34,364 bases of DNA from Bacillota bacterium (GCA_003242255.1 QGUT01000006.1:1-34364); one strand, 5' to 3'; counted from the stretch's first letter, positions 17,120 to 25,853 are shown. Made by a program: numbers and translations. Notes: generated by a model not told the origin, from the letters alone.

Positions 17120-18319
17120 TCAGGGCTCCCTTTTCAACGGCGAAAGTTCCCACAAAAAGCCATCCGCTATCGCGCAAAGCCCAAGGCGTGCCCGCGCAAT
17201 GCGGCTTATTTTTTTCCCTTCCAGGTAAACCTTAGTGTTTTTCCCGCCGGATTCCACCGCATGAAGGCCCGATTCGGTGCCTATAAAAACCGCGTCGCCG
17301 ACGGCCAGGGGAGAAGTAGCAGGGGCGGCCTCGATTTCTTTTTCCCACTTTAGCTTCCCGTGGAGGAGGTCCATAGCAATAACTTTGCCCCGCAGGGTGC
17401 AGGTCACGACAGCGTCCTTTAATAGGCAGGGGGCAAGGATTTCCTCTCCAAAGTTTTCCTTCCAGACGATCTTTCCTTCTTTAGCATCCAGACAGAACAA
17501 ACTTCCTTCATTGGTCACGCCGAAGACCCTGTCTTCGAAGGCCAAAAGCTTTTCCTTTACAAACCCGGCAAGTCTCGCCTTCCATCGAAGCTCTCCCCTC
17601 TCGTCCAGGCAAAAAACCTGGGAAGGGGTACTGAAATAAATAAACCCGCGGGAGATCACGGGAGGAGTAATGAAACTGCTTCCCGTCCTGTAGCGCCATA
17701 GAATTTCGCCTTTCTGGTTTATCGCGTAAAGGGCGCCGTTTCGTGAGGAAGCGTATATGATACCGTTTTGAAATGCCGCCGGCGTTTCAAAAAGGTCCTG
17801 GTTCACTCTGGCCCCTGTTTTCCCGGACGCAGCATCGATCACTAAAAGTTCCCCGGCCGAGACCAGAACGCTTTCCGGCGCAGCTGTCAGGGCAAGGGGC
17901 CGGACTTCCCGGTTTTCCCATTTCAGCTTCCTCTTTGACAGGTCAAAGGCCCTTATGGAATTCCCATCCCCTACGCAAATCATGTTTTTCCTGGCGGCCA
18001 AATCCACCGCCTCTTTAATTTTTACGATTTTATAGACGTTAAAATCGCCCGATATCGCCACGCCTTTTTCCAGGTGGCTTAAAAATGCGAAAAACTTCTG
18101 GTCCGCGACGCCGGTGGGCCTGTCGCTGTACAGGCGCTGAAGGCTTTTCACTGCCCGTTCGGTGTCGGGGCCGAAAATGCCATCGACCCTTCCCTTGTAA
18201 AGGCCGAACCACTTCAAGGTTTGCTGGAGATGTCTCACATCGGTGCCCTTCATGTAGGGCCTGGTTTTCGAAAGAGGTCTGCTGCCGGGGGCAAAAACTG
18301 GCAACTTCACTTTCACCAC
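17120..18319 (-). CDS. Peptidoglycan-binding domain plus PQQ-type beta-propeller protein
   Basis: 399 residues. Residues about 22-82 form a PG_binding_1 domain (KGTDVRHLQQTLKWFGLYKG, then VDGIFGPDTERAVKSLQ). The rest, about 95-390, is a run of PQQ/WD-like blades with repeats such as GALYAINQKGEILWRYRTG, LFCLDAKEGKIVWKENFG and VIAMDLLHGKLKWEKEIE. PQQ cofactor binding is not implied; such propellers often act as scaffolds (compare BamB). The N-terminus, MVKVKLPVFAPGSRPL, has no hydrophobic segment, so no signal peptide is visible despite the wall-binding domain. GTG 18319 or GTG 18316 could be the start; both lie close after GAGGAAGAGG. It precedes murI, fitting a cell-wall role, or a spore one given sspF next door. 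Function unknown. Confidence 0.82.
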   Translation of the reverse strand: MVKVKLPVFAPGSRPLSKTRPYMKGTDVRHLQQTLKWFGLYKGRVDGIFGPDTERAVKSLQRLYSDRPTGVADQKFFAFLSHLEKGVAISGDFNVYKIVKIKEAVDLAARKNMICVGDGNSIRAFDLSKRKLKWENREVRPLALTAAPESVLVSAGELLVIDAASGKTGARVNQDLFETPAAFQNGIIYASSRNGALYAINQKGEILWRYRTGSSFITPPVISRGFIYFSTPSQVFCLDERGELRWKARLAGFVKEKLLAFEDRVFGVTNEGSLFCLDAKEGKIVWKENFGEEILAPCLLKDAVVTCTLRGKVIAMDLLHGKLKWEKEIEAAPATSPLAVGDAVFIGTESGLHAVESGGKNTKVYLEGKKISRIARARLGLCAIADGFLWELSPLKREP

Positions 18320-18355
18320 CTCTTCCTCAATTTATTCATTCATGGAGCTGCCGGT

Positions 18356-18386
18356 GAAAAAATAAACCAGGGTTTAAAAACCCTGG
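18356..18386 (-). terminator. Terminator of sspF
   Basis: Minus strand CCAGGG-TTTTTAAA-CCCTGG (18386-18367) followed by TTTATTTTTT, about 20 bases past the sspF stop. Confidence 0.8.
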
Positions 18387-18404
18387 CTGTGCGCTTTCGG
18401 GAGC

Positions 18405-18593
18405 CTATTTATTTTTAGCGCCGTCTTCCATGAGGGCACGCTCCGCGCGCTCTATGGCAAGTTTTACCAGATTGCCGCAGTCCCTGGAAGACACGCTTCC
18501 CCAACCCTCCTTCGCGACGATATCCGCCACCCCCAGCTCCTTCGCTAACTCGTACTTGAGGGCATCCGACATAACGCCGCGCCGTCGGGCCAT
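18405..18593 (-). CDS. sspF: Small acid-soluble spore protein, alpha/beta type (SspF-like)
   Basis: 62 residues that coat and protect spore DNA against UV and heat and are degraded by the GPR protease at germination. It carries RRRGVMSD then [10 protein letters not shown] (the alpha/beta SASP signature region, about 13-22) and [20 protein letters not shown] (about 30-49), close to Bacillus SspF in both sequence and length. ATG 18593 follows AAGGAGG by 7 bases. It is monocistronic with its own terminator. Forespore sigma-G control is expected; a weak candidate (ACATA, 17 bases, CAATATA near 18625-18655) exists, but TATAAT overlaps it, so I do not annotate a promoter. It proves spore-forming ancestry. 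Confidence 0.93.
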   Translation of the reverse strand: MARRRGVMSDALKYELAKELGVADIVAKEGWGSVSSRDCGNLVKLAIERAERALMEDGAKNK

Positions 18594-18687
18594 TCAGCTC
18601 CCTCCTTAAATTTTTTTGCGCATTATTATATTGCACATTTCACCAATAATTATGTTGATATTATCCTCCCTAATTACTATTTTTTTA

Positions 18688-18717
18688 CAAAAAATAAAGC
18701 CCCTGTTAATCAGGGGC
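18688..18717 (-). terminator. Terminator of the Orn/Lys/Arg decarboxylase gene
   Basis: Minus strand stem GCCCCTG/CAGGGGC (7 bp, 5-base loop) followed by TTTATTTTTT, 12 bases past the stop. Confidence 0.85.
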
Positions 18718-18729
18718 ATTGGGTCTACT

Positions 18730-20238
18730 TCAGCCTACCTGTTCGGCCTGCCGGTAATACTCCATTTCCACGCTTTTTCTATCCGCCAGCACCTTTATGA
18801 AATCGGCCTCCGGATCTTCGGTGCCCTGCAGGTGGCAGCCTTCCGCCTTCAGAGCTTTGGCGTACTCTATGACTTCCCGGGTAATGCGCTCGCCGGGGCA
18901 TATTATGGGGATGCCGGGGGGATACGCCATCAGCATTTCGGCGCTGATCTCGCCTTCCGCCTTCTCCAAGGGCAAGACCTTCTTCTCGCTGTAAAAGGCG
19001 AACCGGGGCGAAACTTCCAGTTCCTGGTTTTCCGGGAAACTGGCCGCTATCTTGATGACGTTTTTCCTGGCGTACTTCTGCGCTATTTCCTTCACGGCTT
19101 CCACCAGGGCCGATAGGCTCTCTTCGCTGTCACCTATGGCCCCTACGGCCAGGACGTTGTAAAGGTCGGAAAGTTCTACCTGGATGCGGTATTCGTACCT
19201 CAATATCCTCTCCACTTCGAAGCCGGAAAGCCCGAGTTCCCTCACGTTAATGGCGAGTTTCGTCGGGTCGTAAGCGTAGCATCCTTCCGTGCCTTCGATG
19301 TCCCTGCCCATCACGTATATTCCGTCGATCTCGTTGAGCTTTTGCCTTGCCTTCTCGCAAAGCTCGATGGTCCTTTCCAGCATTTCCCTGCCCTTTAGAG
19401 CTATCTGCTTTCGGGCGACGTCTAATGATGCCATGAGCGGATAGGAAGGGCTCGTGGTCTGGGTCAGATTCATGGCCGCCTTCACCCTTTTGTCGTCCAC
19501 CAGGTCCCCCTTCACCAGAAGTATGGAGCTCTGGGTCATGGAACCCACCAGCTTGTGGACGCTGGCGGCGCTCATATCGGCACCGGCTTCCATGGCCGAA
19601 AGGGGGAGCTGCGGGTGAAAGCCGAAATGGGCTCCGTGGGCCTCGTCCACTATGACTGGCTTGCCGAAGGAGTGGGCGATTTCCACGATCTCCTTGAGGT
19701 TGGATGCCACACCGTAGTAGGTCGGATTTATGACGAAGACGGCCTTAGCGTTGGGGTGTTCCACCAAGGCCTGCCTCACGCTCTCCGGAGTGATGCCCAT
19801 GGCAATCCCCATGTACTCGTCGATGACGGGCTTTATATAAACTGGCCGAGCACCGCTCAATATCAGGCCTCCCACCACCGAACGGTGGGCGTTGCGCGGA
19901 ATTATTATCTCGTCGCCGGGCCGGGCAACCGACAGTATCATAGCCTGGATGCCGGAAGTGGTGCCGTTCACCAGAAAATGGGCGTGGTCCGCCCCAAAGG
20001 CGTCGGCAGCCAGTTCTTCCGCCCTCTTTATGACTCCGAGGGGGTTGCAGACGTTGTCGAGCCCCAGGAGGCCAGCGGTGACGTCAATGGCCAGGATATT
20101 TTCTCCAACGAATTCTCTAAACTCAGGGATTCCCCTGCCGCCCTTGTGCCCCGGCACGTGGAACGATATGGTCCTGTCTTCCACGTACTTCTTAAGGGCA
20201 GAAAAGAGCGGCGTTTCGTGCTGTTCTTCCATTTTCAT
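18730..20238 (-). CDS. speA: Orn/Lys/Arg decarboxylase, PLP-dependent (SpeA-like)
   Basis: 502 residues of the fold-type I basic amino-acid decarboxylase family, short Gram-positive form (SpeA of Bacillus is near 490). Seen: FHVPGHKGG (about 26-34) near the start, GTTSGIQAM (about 92-100), VDEAHGAHFGFHP (Asp198, His201) and the PLP lysine Lys229 in SVHKLVGSMTQSS. The C-terminal domain ends in PPGIPIICPGERIT and a short tail. It probably makes agmatine or cadaverine/putrescine for polyamines; arginine is favoured by similarity, but sequence alone cannot settle the substrate. ATG 20238 lies 6 bases after AGGGTGA; ATG 20232 is an alternative. No other polyamine gene is adjacent. It has its own promoter and terminator. 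Confidence 0.92.
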   Translation of the reverse strand: MKMEEQHETPLFSALKKYVEDRTISFHVPGHKGGRGIPEFREFVGENILAIDVTAGLLGLDNVCNPLGVIKRAEELAADAFGADHAHFLVNGTTSGIQAMILSVARPGDEIIIPRNAHRSVVGGLILSGARPVYIKPVIDEYMGIAMGITPESVRQALVEHPNAKAVFVINPTYYGVASNLKEIVEIAHSFGKPVIVDEAHGAHFGFHPQLPLSAMEAGADMSAASVHKLVGSMTQSSILLVKGDLVDDKRVKAAMNLTQTTSPSYPLMASLDVARKQIALKGREMLERTIELCEKARQKLNEIDGIYVMGRDIEGTEGCYAYDPTKLAINVRELGLSGFEVERILRYEYRIQVELSDLYNVLAVGAIGDSEESLSALVEAVKEIAQKYARKNVIKIAASFPENQELEVSPRFAFYSEKKVLPLEKAEGEISAEMLMAYPPGIPIICPGERITREVIEYAKALKAEGCHLQGTEDPEADFIKVLADRKSVEMEYYRQAEQVG

Positions 20239-20271
20239 TTTCAGTCACCCTCCCATCTTTTTAACATACTA

Positions 20272-20300
20272 ATTAAAGCACAGAATGGAGGGAAATTCAA
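20272..20300 (-). promoter_or_regulatory. Candidate sigma-A promoter of the decarboxylase gene
   Basis: Minus strand TTGAAT (20300-20295), 17-base spacer, TTTAAT (20277-20272), about 33 bases before the ATG. Upstream of it, 20330-20400 is AT-rich with three GCGAAT/GCGATA-like elements and no clear hairpin; a second start (TTGCAT near 20345) is possible. Confidence 0.45.
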
Positions 20301-20413
20301 TACATAAAACGGAATAAAATATAATTTTTTTGTGGCGAATCGATGCAATAGCGAATTAATCTGAATCTATCGCGTTTTATCGAAAAAGCCGGCTAATTTT
20401 GCCCTATAAACAG

Positions 20414-20447
20414 AATTAAAAGCCCCCTGTTCTTCCTCCAGGGGGCT
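20414..20447 (-). terminator. Terminator of spoIIR
   Basis: Minus strand 9-bp stem AGCCCCCTG/CAGGGGGCT with a 9-base loop, followed by TTTAATT, directly after the spoIIR stop. Confidence 0.85.
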
Positions 20448-20452
20448 CCTGC

Positions 20453-21130
20453 CTATTTGTTCAACGCAACTTTGAAGTTCTGCTGCAGCTTTTCCCAGGC
20501 GGTATGGATGAGTTCCACGGTTTTGAATTTCACCACCACCGGCGTTCTTTCATCCCCGCCGTCGGCTGCCCCTTTCACCTCCCATTTTTCACCTCCGGCA
20601 GCGACTCCGTGGGTGATGTCCACGAAGCAGAGCGGCGGGAACAATATGCACCACCAATTCTTTCCCTTCCCTTCCCCTATGACGATCCTGAGGGCCTCGT
20701 ACTCCCCGGCGGGAAGCGTGATGAAGCCGTAAGTCTTTACGGGAAAGGGAAACTTCCCAAAAAGGGCCTTTACGCTGTAGGACTTACCATTTTTTTCAAC
20801 CACTTCTCGGGCTATGTTTTCTATATCCTCCAAATGAGCTTTTATATACTCCCTGGTTTCATCCAGGCTGTCGAAGTTGGCAAGGTCCTTTTCCATGGCC
20901 TTTAACACCGCATCCCGGACCTGGAGCTTGAGCTCCTGCTCTTCCGGCGAATTTCCGTTGGCGACTACGTGCAGCCGTATTATTTTTGAAGAAATATCTT
21001 CCCAATTCGCCGCCGAACCCGTTTCCAGTTCATGCCATCTGCCTCCGGCAATCCCCGAACTTCCAACCACAGCAGCCAGAAGCGAAAGCCCAAATACAGC
21101 CAGCAAGGTTATGGCAATTTTCCTGAGCAC
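20453..21130 (-). CDS. spoIIR: Stage II sporulation protein R
   Basis: 225 residues. An N-terminal hydrophobic signal/anchor (about 5-27) is followed by the conserved IIRLHVVANGNSPEEQELKL and LQVRDAVL, then YGFITLPAGEYEALRIVIG and GKGKNWWCILFPPLCFVD, all diagnostic of SpoIIR. In Bacillus it is made in the forespore under sigma-F and secreted to the intermembrane space, where it triggers SpoIIGA to activate mother-cell sigma-E. GTG 21130 lies 8 bases after GGGGGAGG. It follows the last ger gene by 45 bases without a visible terminator between, so some co-transcription with ger is possible. I found no clear sigma-F promoter in that gap. Confidence 0.95.
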   Translation of the reverse strand: MLRKIAITLLAVFGLSLLAAVVGSSGIAGGRWHELETGSAANWEDISSKIIRLHVVANGNSPEEQELKLQVRDAVLKAMEKDLANFDSLDETREYIKAHLEDIENIAREVVEKNGKSYSVKALFGKFPFPVKTYGFITLPAGEYEALRIVIGEGKGKNWWCILFPPLCFVDITHGVAAGGEKWEVKGAADGGDERTPVVVKFKTVELIHTAWEKLQQNFKVALNK

Positions 21131-21175
21131 CGCAAGTTCCTCCCCCCGTAAAATATACCCATTAAAATTATGCCC

Positions 21176-22312
21176 CTACATACTGACACCTATACTTCTT
21201 ATAGTAACTTCCGTCTCCACCACAACTTCGGCGTTGGGAAATATATCGTCCCAGTTATCCTTATAGTTTTTCCAGATTTCCGGTTTGTGCCTGTAAAGGT
21301 ATTCCCCGAATCCAACCAGGTCCACCCCATATTCCTTCTGCAGCTTGTTGACAGCCCTCAAAATAATTGAATTGACCTCCTCTTCTACCCTCTTCTGCAG
21401 GGATTTTAACTTCTCATTGGAATCCACCTTCATTTCCAGGGGGGTCTCGGTAAGGTTCAGTTCCACTTTCTCAATTATTTTAAACTTGGGGTAGGGGCCC
21501 GCCTCCAGAAGTTCTATTCTGGACCTGGCTTTTCCTATGCCAAAGGAGATGGGTATGTGCTGCCCGGGTTCGTCGAAAGTCAAATCTCCTCCCCGGACCT
21601 TTCCCATGACAAAATTGATCCCCAGGGTTTCTTCTTCGCTCAGCCAGCCGACTAACTTGTAATCTTTTATGACGGCAGCTCCCCCTATCGACACATCGGT
21701 TTTACCAACGCTCAGCCGTGGAAGCAGGGCATCCCCGTCGGTGGTGTACATTTGATTCATGAAGTCGTCGATGGAAATTTCTACGAACCTGGAGCTAATG
21801 GTCCAGTTCTGGAAAATATCCGTGATGTAAAGGGCAAGGAGCGTCTCGAAATCGTTTTTGATGGCCAGGGCGTCTTTCGCCTTTCCTTCCACTACCAGTA
21901 TCCTGCCCCGCCGGTTTATATCCGGATTTCGGGAGATAAAATTAATAAGCCAGTCAAAACCTTCTCTCGCCAGGTCTTCCCCCAGCAGTATGACCCTGGT
22001 GTGTTCGAAGAAAAGCTGCCGACTCACGCGAATCGCAATGTGGTGGATAGCCTGGTGGAGGGAATCGGCGACGGTGCTTACCCGGGCTATGTTGGAAGAG
22101 CCGCTGCCCTGACTTCCGCCTTCCCCTCCGGCAATTTTCCTCACCAGCGGGAATGTGAAAGTAACTTCAATCTTGTCACCTTCCTCGGCTTTATCCAATC
22201 CGATGTTTCCCACGAAAAACCGGTTGTCGATGTCCAGCATGTCCCAGCAGCCGGTGAGGCAGAAAATTGATAGGGCTGAAAGGCATATCAGAATAAATTT
22301 TTTAAGCTTCAT
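21176..22312 (-). CDS. gerAC: Spore germinant receptor C subunit, Ger(x)C lipoprotein
   Basis: 378 residues. Signal peptide with lipobox CLTGC, then the family's WDMLDIDNR opening, and the conserved ISRNPDINRRGRILVV and VDLVGFGEYLYRHKPEIWK near the end. This outer-leaflet lipoprotein of the spore inner membrane works with GerAA/GerAB to respond to germinants. ATG 22312 overlaps the end of gerAB by 11 bases; only a weak GGTGAAAAAGG precedes it, so translational coupling is likely. Length is normal for the family. Confidence 0.95.
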   Translation of the reverse strand: MKLKKFILICLSALSIFCLTGCWDMLDIDNRFFVGNIGLDKAEEGDKIEVTFTFPLVRKIAGGEGGSQGSGSSNIARVSTVADSLHQAIHHIAIRVSRQLFFEHTRVILLGEDLAREGFDWLINFISRNPDINRRGRILVVEGKAKDALAIKNDFETLLALYITDIFQNWTISSRFVEISIDDFMNQMYTTDGDALLPRLSVGKTDVSIGGAAVIKDYKLVGWLSEEETLGINFVMGKVRGGDLTFDEPGQHIPISFGIGKARSRIELLEAGPYPKFKIIEKVELNLTETPLEMKVDSNEKLKSLQKRVEEEVNSIILRAVNKLQKEYGVDLVGFGEYLYRHKPEIWKNYKDNWDDIFPNAEVVVETEVTIRSIGVSM

Positions 22313-23414
22313 CCTTTTTCACCCGCTTTTTTAAAAGCCCACCGATCAGAAGAAGCAAAGGTATGGCGAAGCTGGTGGCAATGACCATATTCCCTCCTAG
22401 CTTGGCCAGGCTTTCCGCCTCCAGCACGTTTTGCGGTATCATGGCCAAAAAGTATATCCAGGGAAAAAGAAGGGCGATGAAGCTCCTGAATTCCCTCGCC
22501 TTGAAGATATTTGTAAAGGTCAGGGCCGCCGCAAAGTAGTAAGCGCAGACTGTGGTATACACCACCACCACCCACACTATTACCACCACGACATCCAGCC
22601 TTTCAAGTATCTTTCCCGGCACGGTGATGCGCGTTATCATGGCCAAGGTGGGCCAGATTGCCCTCTGGGTTTCTGCTATCCCCAGCGAGGTAACTACGGT
22701 CACCAAGATTAAAGCGTAAAAGGCGAGGACCACGATAATGGACACCGCCATTACGTAACTTATTTTCTCATGTCTACTCACACTCTGGGCCGAAACCAGC
22801 AGCACTTCGTAACCCGCCATGCTCATCGCGGTGCTCAAAGACCCCAGTAGAAGTTTTTCTAAAGGCGTCTGTAAAAAGGGCAGAAATTCGCCAAAATCGC
22901 TGTCGTAGAGGCCTAAGGACAAAATCACCACCGACGGTATGAACCACAGGGGTAAAATGAACTCCATAAACCTGGCCGTGGGCTCGAGCCCGTGGTAGAT
23001 CAGGTACACCGAAACCAGCATCAAAGATAGGATGAGAAACTCCCGGGGCGTCCTCTCCAAGGCCAAATTTTTCATGACCTCGGCAAAGGTTCTGAAAACC
23101 GACGAGAGGACAATGATAAAATAAATTCCGTATAAAATGCTTAAAATCAAACCGACGGGTTTCCCAAAGACAAAGCAGACGTAATCCACAAAGGTCCTGC
23201 CGTCCAACTGCCTTATGATGGCCGCGGCGGCAAGGGCCCCCATCAGGGTAAAAAAGCCTCCTAGGAGGAGGACGAGCCATCCGTCGGGCCCGGCCTCACT
23301 AGTCACTTCCCTCGGAAGGCTCAAAAGTCCTATGCCTATCGCGGCATTTATAACCAGGGCCATGGCCTGCCCGGTAGTGATTATGTCATCATTTTTCTGC
23401 ATTTTCTTCACCAC
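22302..23414 (-). CDS. gerAB: Spore germinant receptor B subunit, GerAB-type transporter-like protein
   Basis: 370 residues and about ten hydrophobic helices; APC-superfamily-like receptor subunit that in characterised systems binds the amino-acid germinant. It starts with ITTGQAMALVINAAIGIGLL and LSLPREVTSEAG, typical of the spore_permease family. GTG 23414, GTG 23411 and ATG 23402 are all possible starts; the first two lie right after GGGAAGG, and all overlap the end of gerAA. The germinant cannot be deduced. Overlap with both neighbours shows an operon in the order A-B-C. Confidence 0.94.
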   Translation of the reverse strand: MVKKMQKNDDIITTGQAMALVINAAIGIGLLSLPREVTSEAGPDGWLVLLLGGFFTLMGALAAAAIIRQLDGRTFVDYVCFVFGKPVGLILSILYGIYFIIVLSSVFRTFAEVMKNLALERTPREFLILSLMLVSVYLIYHGLEPTARFMEFILPLWFIPSVVILSLGLYDSDFGEFLPFLQTPLEKLLLGSLSTAMSMAGYEVLLVSAQSVSRHEKISYVMAVSIIVVLAFYALILVTVVTSLGIAETQRAIWPTLAMITRITVPGKILERLDVVVVIVWVVVVYTTVCAYYFAAALTFTNIFKAREFRSFIALLFPWIYFLAMIPQNVLEAESLAKLGGNMVIATSFAIPLLLLIGGLLKKRVKKDEA

Positions 23415-24999
23415 TGCCTTCCCGTCTTATCCCCCTATCCGGTTGTCTTTGTCTGTCCACCGGGTGGGTGTACTCCGGCCTTTCTTTCATAAAATGCAGA
23501 GGAGCTCTGATGACCATATCCTTCATTTTCTTTATATCAAACCAAACGATGGGCGAAAGATAGTTGACTCCAAAACTCTTTAATGTTACCAGATGGGCGA
23601 TGAGCCCCAGATAGCCCAATAATATCCCATAGAGTCCGGCAATCGAGGCTAGAAACAGAAATACAAAGGCCAGCAGCCGAAAGGATATGGCCAGGCTGTA
23701 GTTGGGCACCGCAAAGGACGATATAGCGTTGATGGCTATAATTATCACCATAATGGGGCTCACTATACCGGCCCGCACCGCAGCCTCGCCCACCACGAGA
23801 CCTCCCACAATGCCTATGGTCTGACCGATGGGACCGGGGAGCCTCACCCCGGCTTCCCTCAGTACTTCAAGAGCCAGCATCATGATGAGCGCCTCTACCG
23901 TCGACGAAAATGGAACTCCCTCCCTTGTTGCGGCAATGGACAGTGCGAGAGCCGTGGGCAGCATGCCCGGATGGTAGGAGATCATGGCCACGTAAAAGGC
24001 CGGGGCTGAAATGGCAAGGACTGCGGCGACGAAGCGCAATAATCTGAGAAGCGATGCGATGTACCAGAGTTCGTAATAATCCTCGGCTGATTGGAAAAGG
24101 CTGTAAAATGTGATTGGGACTATCAAGGCGAAGGGTGTATTGTCGCACATGATGACCACATTGCCCTCCAGGAGGCAGGCCGCTACCACATCGGGCCTTT
24201 CGGTGCGCCTGAATTGCGGGAAAAGCGAAAGCCAGTTGTCAACTATCAATTGCTCTATGTAGCCGCTTTCCAAAACGCCGTCTATATCAATGGTGTTGAG
24301 CCTTTTTAAAACTTCCTCTACTATGCTGGGATTGGCAATACCCTTTATGTAGAGCACCCCCACGTCGGTCCTGGTGTGCCTTCCGAGCCTGATCGTCTGG
24401 ACCTTCAAATTGGGGTCCTTGATCCTGCGCCGCACCAGGGCCACGTTCACCCGGTAGGTCTCGGTAAAGCCGTCCCGGGGACCCCTTACCATGGCCTCAC
24501 TGGAAGGTTCCTGCACGCCTCTCCTTTCCCAACCACGGGTGTTTAAAATGAGGCCCCGGTCCATCTTATCTATGAAAAGGGCCGTATCGCCCGACAGCAC
24601 TGCCAGCAGCATTTCCCCGAAATTGTCGGATTCCTTTACTTCCACCACAGTGAGCAGCCCTTCTTTGATCAGTTGAAAAAACCTGTCTCCCACGCTGTGC
24701 TCCAGAGGCAATTGCCTGGCATAGAGCATGAGCGACTTCATAATCTCTTCCTGCACCAGCTGCTTGTCGATCAGCCCGTCGATGCCGAATATGACCATCC
24801 GGTGCTTTGGCGTCTGGGGATTTCCAACTAAAAACTCCCTGGTTATCAGGTCATCGCAGTCCGACAGGTATTCTTTAAAAACTTTTATGTTTTCATCTAC
24901 GTCCTTGTAAAGCTTTTTGCTCTTATCAGGGGTCATGTCCCTTTCGAAAAAAATCTCGGTTTTTTTCTTGTTAAATAAATTCTTGAAGATGTTTCCCAT
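23389..24999 (-). CDS. gerAA: Spore germinant receptor A subunit
   Basis: 536 residues. A soluble N-terminal region (about 1-280, with GRHTRTDVGVLYIKGIANP and a NTIDIDGVLESGYIEQLI block) is followed by a membrane part with about five helices (FYVAMISYHPGMLPTALALS, RLPGPIGQTIGIVGGLVVGE). Both are standard for GerA-type A subunits, which form oligomeric ion channels in the spore inner membrane. An in-frame upstream codon at 25023 was rejected; ATG 24999 has GGAGG 10 bases before it and overlaps less. The hydrophilic tail is rich in Arg/Glu and encodes the start of gerAB in another frame. Confidence 0.95.
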   Translation of the reverse strand: MGNIFKNLFNKKKTEIFFERDMTPDKSKKLYKDVDENIKVFKEYLSDCDDLITREFLVGNPQTPKHRMVIFGIDGLIDKQLVQEEIMKSLMLYARQLPLEHSVGDRFFQLIKEGLLTVVEVKESDNFGEMLLAVLSGDTALFIDKMDRGLILNTRGWERRGVQEPSSEAMVRGPRDGFTETYRVNVALVRRRIKDPNLKVQTIRLGRHTRTDVGVLYIKGIANPSIVEEVLKRLNTIDIDGVLESGYIEQLIVDNWLSLFPQFRRTERPDVVAACLLEGNVVIMCDNTPFALIVPITFYSLFQSAEDYYELWYIASLLRLLRFVAAVLAISAPAFYVAMISYHPGMLPTALALSIAATREGVPFSSTVEALIMMLALEVLREAGVRLPGPIGQTIGIVGGLVVGEAAVRAGIVSPIMVIIIAINAISSFAVPNYSLAISFRLLAFVFLFLASIAGLYGILLGYLGLIAHLVTLKSFGVNYLSPIVWFDIKKMKDMVIRAPLHFMKERPEYTHPVDRQRQPDRGIRREGSGEENAEK

Positions 25000-25019
25000 A
25001 AATGCGGTCCCTCCGGGAA

Positions 25020-25235
25020 TCACCTGAAGCTGAACAACGCGTAGAGGACGATACTCCCTACTATATAAAGGACACCGGCCGCTTTTACCAGGCGTTCTTC
25101 CATCTTCAGGTTCTTTTTAGCCATGGTTTTTGCTTCCACGAAAATCATGAAGAGCCCCGTTGCGACGAATACCGCCACCGTGACTAGGGTAAAAGCTCCT
25201 CTTGCCCCTCTCAAAAGCATGGTCAGAATCTCCAT
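25020..25235 (-). CDS. Small two-helix membrane protein at the head of the ger operon (candidate germinant-receptor D subunit)
   Basis: 71 residues with two hydrophobic segments (about 14-34 and 52-69) split by a Lys/Glu-rich loop KTMAKKNLKMEERLVKAAG. ATG 25235 is preferred to the codon at 25268: AAGGGG lies 6 bases before it. It ends 20 bases before gerAA on the same strand, so it heads the same operon. Small two-helix D proteins encoded in or beside gerA-type operons are known to modulate germination in Bacillus species, and similar short membrane proteins sit beside ger genes in clostridia. The size, topology and position fit; homology cannot be tested here. Confidence 0.6.
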   Translation of the reverse strand: MEILTMLLRGARGAFTLVTVAVFVATGLFMIFVEAKTMAKKNLKMEERLVKAAGVLYIVGSIVLYALFSFR

Positions 25236-25334
25236 AACCGACCCCTTTACAGGTTTTGTAAGTTTCAATCTTTATTTTCCCAAGGCATGGGATTTTTATT
25301 CCGCCTGTCTTCTTAAAAAATTTTTCCGAATACC

Positions 25335-25363
25335 TTGATGTTTTGCATTTTTATACGTATACT
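25335..25363 (+). promoter_or_regulatory. Sigma-A-type promoter of the ACT/UPF0210 pair
   Basis: TTGATG (25335-25340), 17-base spacer, TATACT (25358-25363), about 40 bases before the ATG. An alternative (TTGCAT at 25344 with TAGAAT, 16-base spacer) overlaps it. Confidence 0.55.
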
Positions 25364-25403
25364 TTAGAATTATATAAAATACTTAAAGGAGTGCTTCAAA
25401 GCC

Positions 25404-25853
25404 ATGGACATCCTAGTGACCCTTGACACCATAAAAAACTGTTCCGAAAAGGGGGTTTTAAAACTTCCGCCGGGTTCTTTAGTGACCAAAGAGGCCAGGA
25501 TTTTCGCCGCATCGAGAGGCATAAAAATCTACGTCGGCGATGACCTCTTAAAGGAGCCTTTCCCAATAAATTCTCCGCCGGCCAAGAAGGCCGTGATCTC
25601 AGTCATCGGCGAGGACAGGGTGGGGATAATAGCAGGGATATCCGACGTGCTGGCCAAAAACAACGTGAACATACTGGACATCACCCAGACTTCCATCGAA
25701 GGGCTGTTCACCATGATAATGGTTGTGGACATCTCACGCTGTGCGGTAAGCTTTGAGGAACTCAAAAAGTTCCTGGAAGAGAGGGGAAAAGATCTTGACG
25801 TCAGGGTGGACGCCCAGAGGGAAGAAGTGTTTCGGTTCATGCACAGGATATGA
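25404..25853 (+). CDS. ACT-domain protein (UPF0237-like) with N-terminal extension
   Basis: 149 residues. The ACT domain (about 62-140, KKAVISVIGEDRVGIIAGIS, then NVNILDITQTSIEGLFTMIM) is of the small-molecule-sensing type related to GcvR/UPF0237. The first 60 residues are an extra segment with the block KLPPGSLVTKEARIFAASRG, not part of a standard UPF0237 protein of about 90 residues. ATG 25404 follows AAAGGAG at a normal distance. The UPF0210 gene starts 12 bases later; this ACT/UPF0210 pairing is conserved in Gram-positive bacteria, for example Streptococcus. It is probably a regulator of the partner; the ligand is unknown. Confidence 0.85.
   Translation: MDILVTLDTIKNCSEKGVLKLPPGSLVTKEARIFAASRGIKIYVGDDLLKEPFPINSPPAKKAVISVIGEDRVGIIAGISDVLAKNNVNILDITQTSIEGLFTMIMVVDISRCAVSFEELKKFLEERGKDLDVRVDAQREEVFRFMHRI

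Noticed and set aside
18620-18660. Sigma-G promoter for sspF
   Set aside because: Only a weak match (ACATA and CAATATA, 17 bases apart) that overlaps a TATAAT; kept as a note in the gene entry, not annotated.
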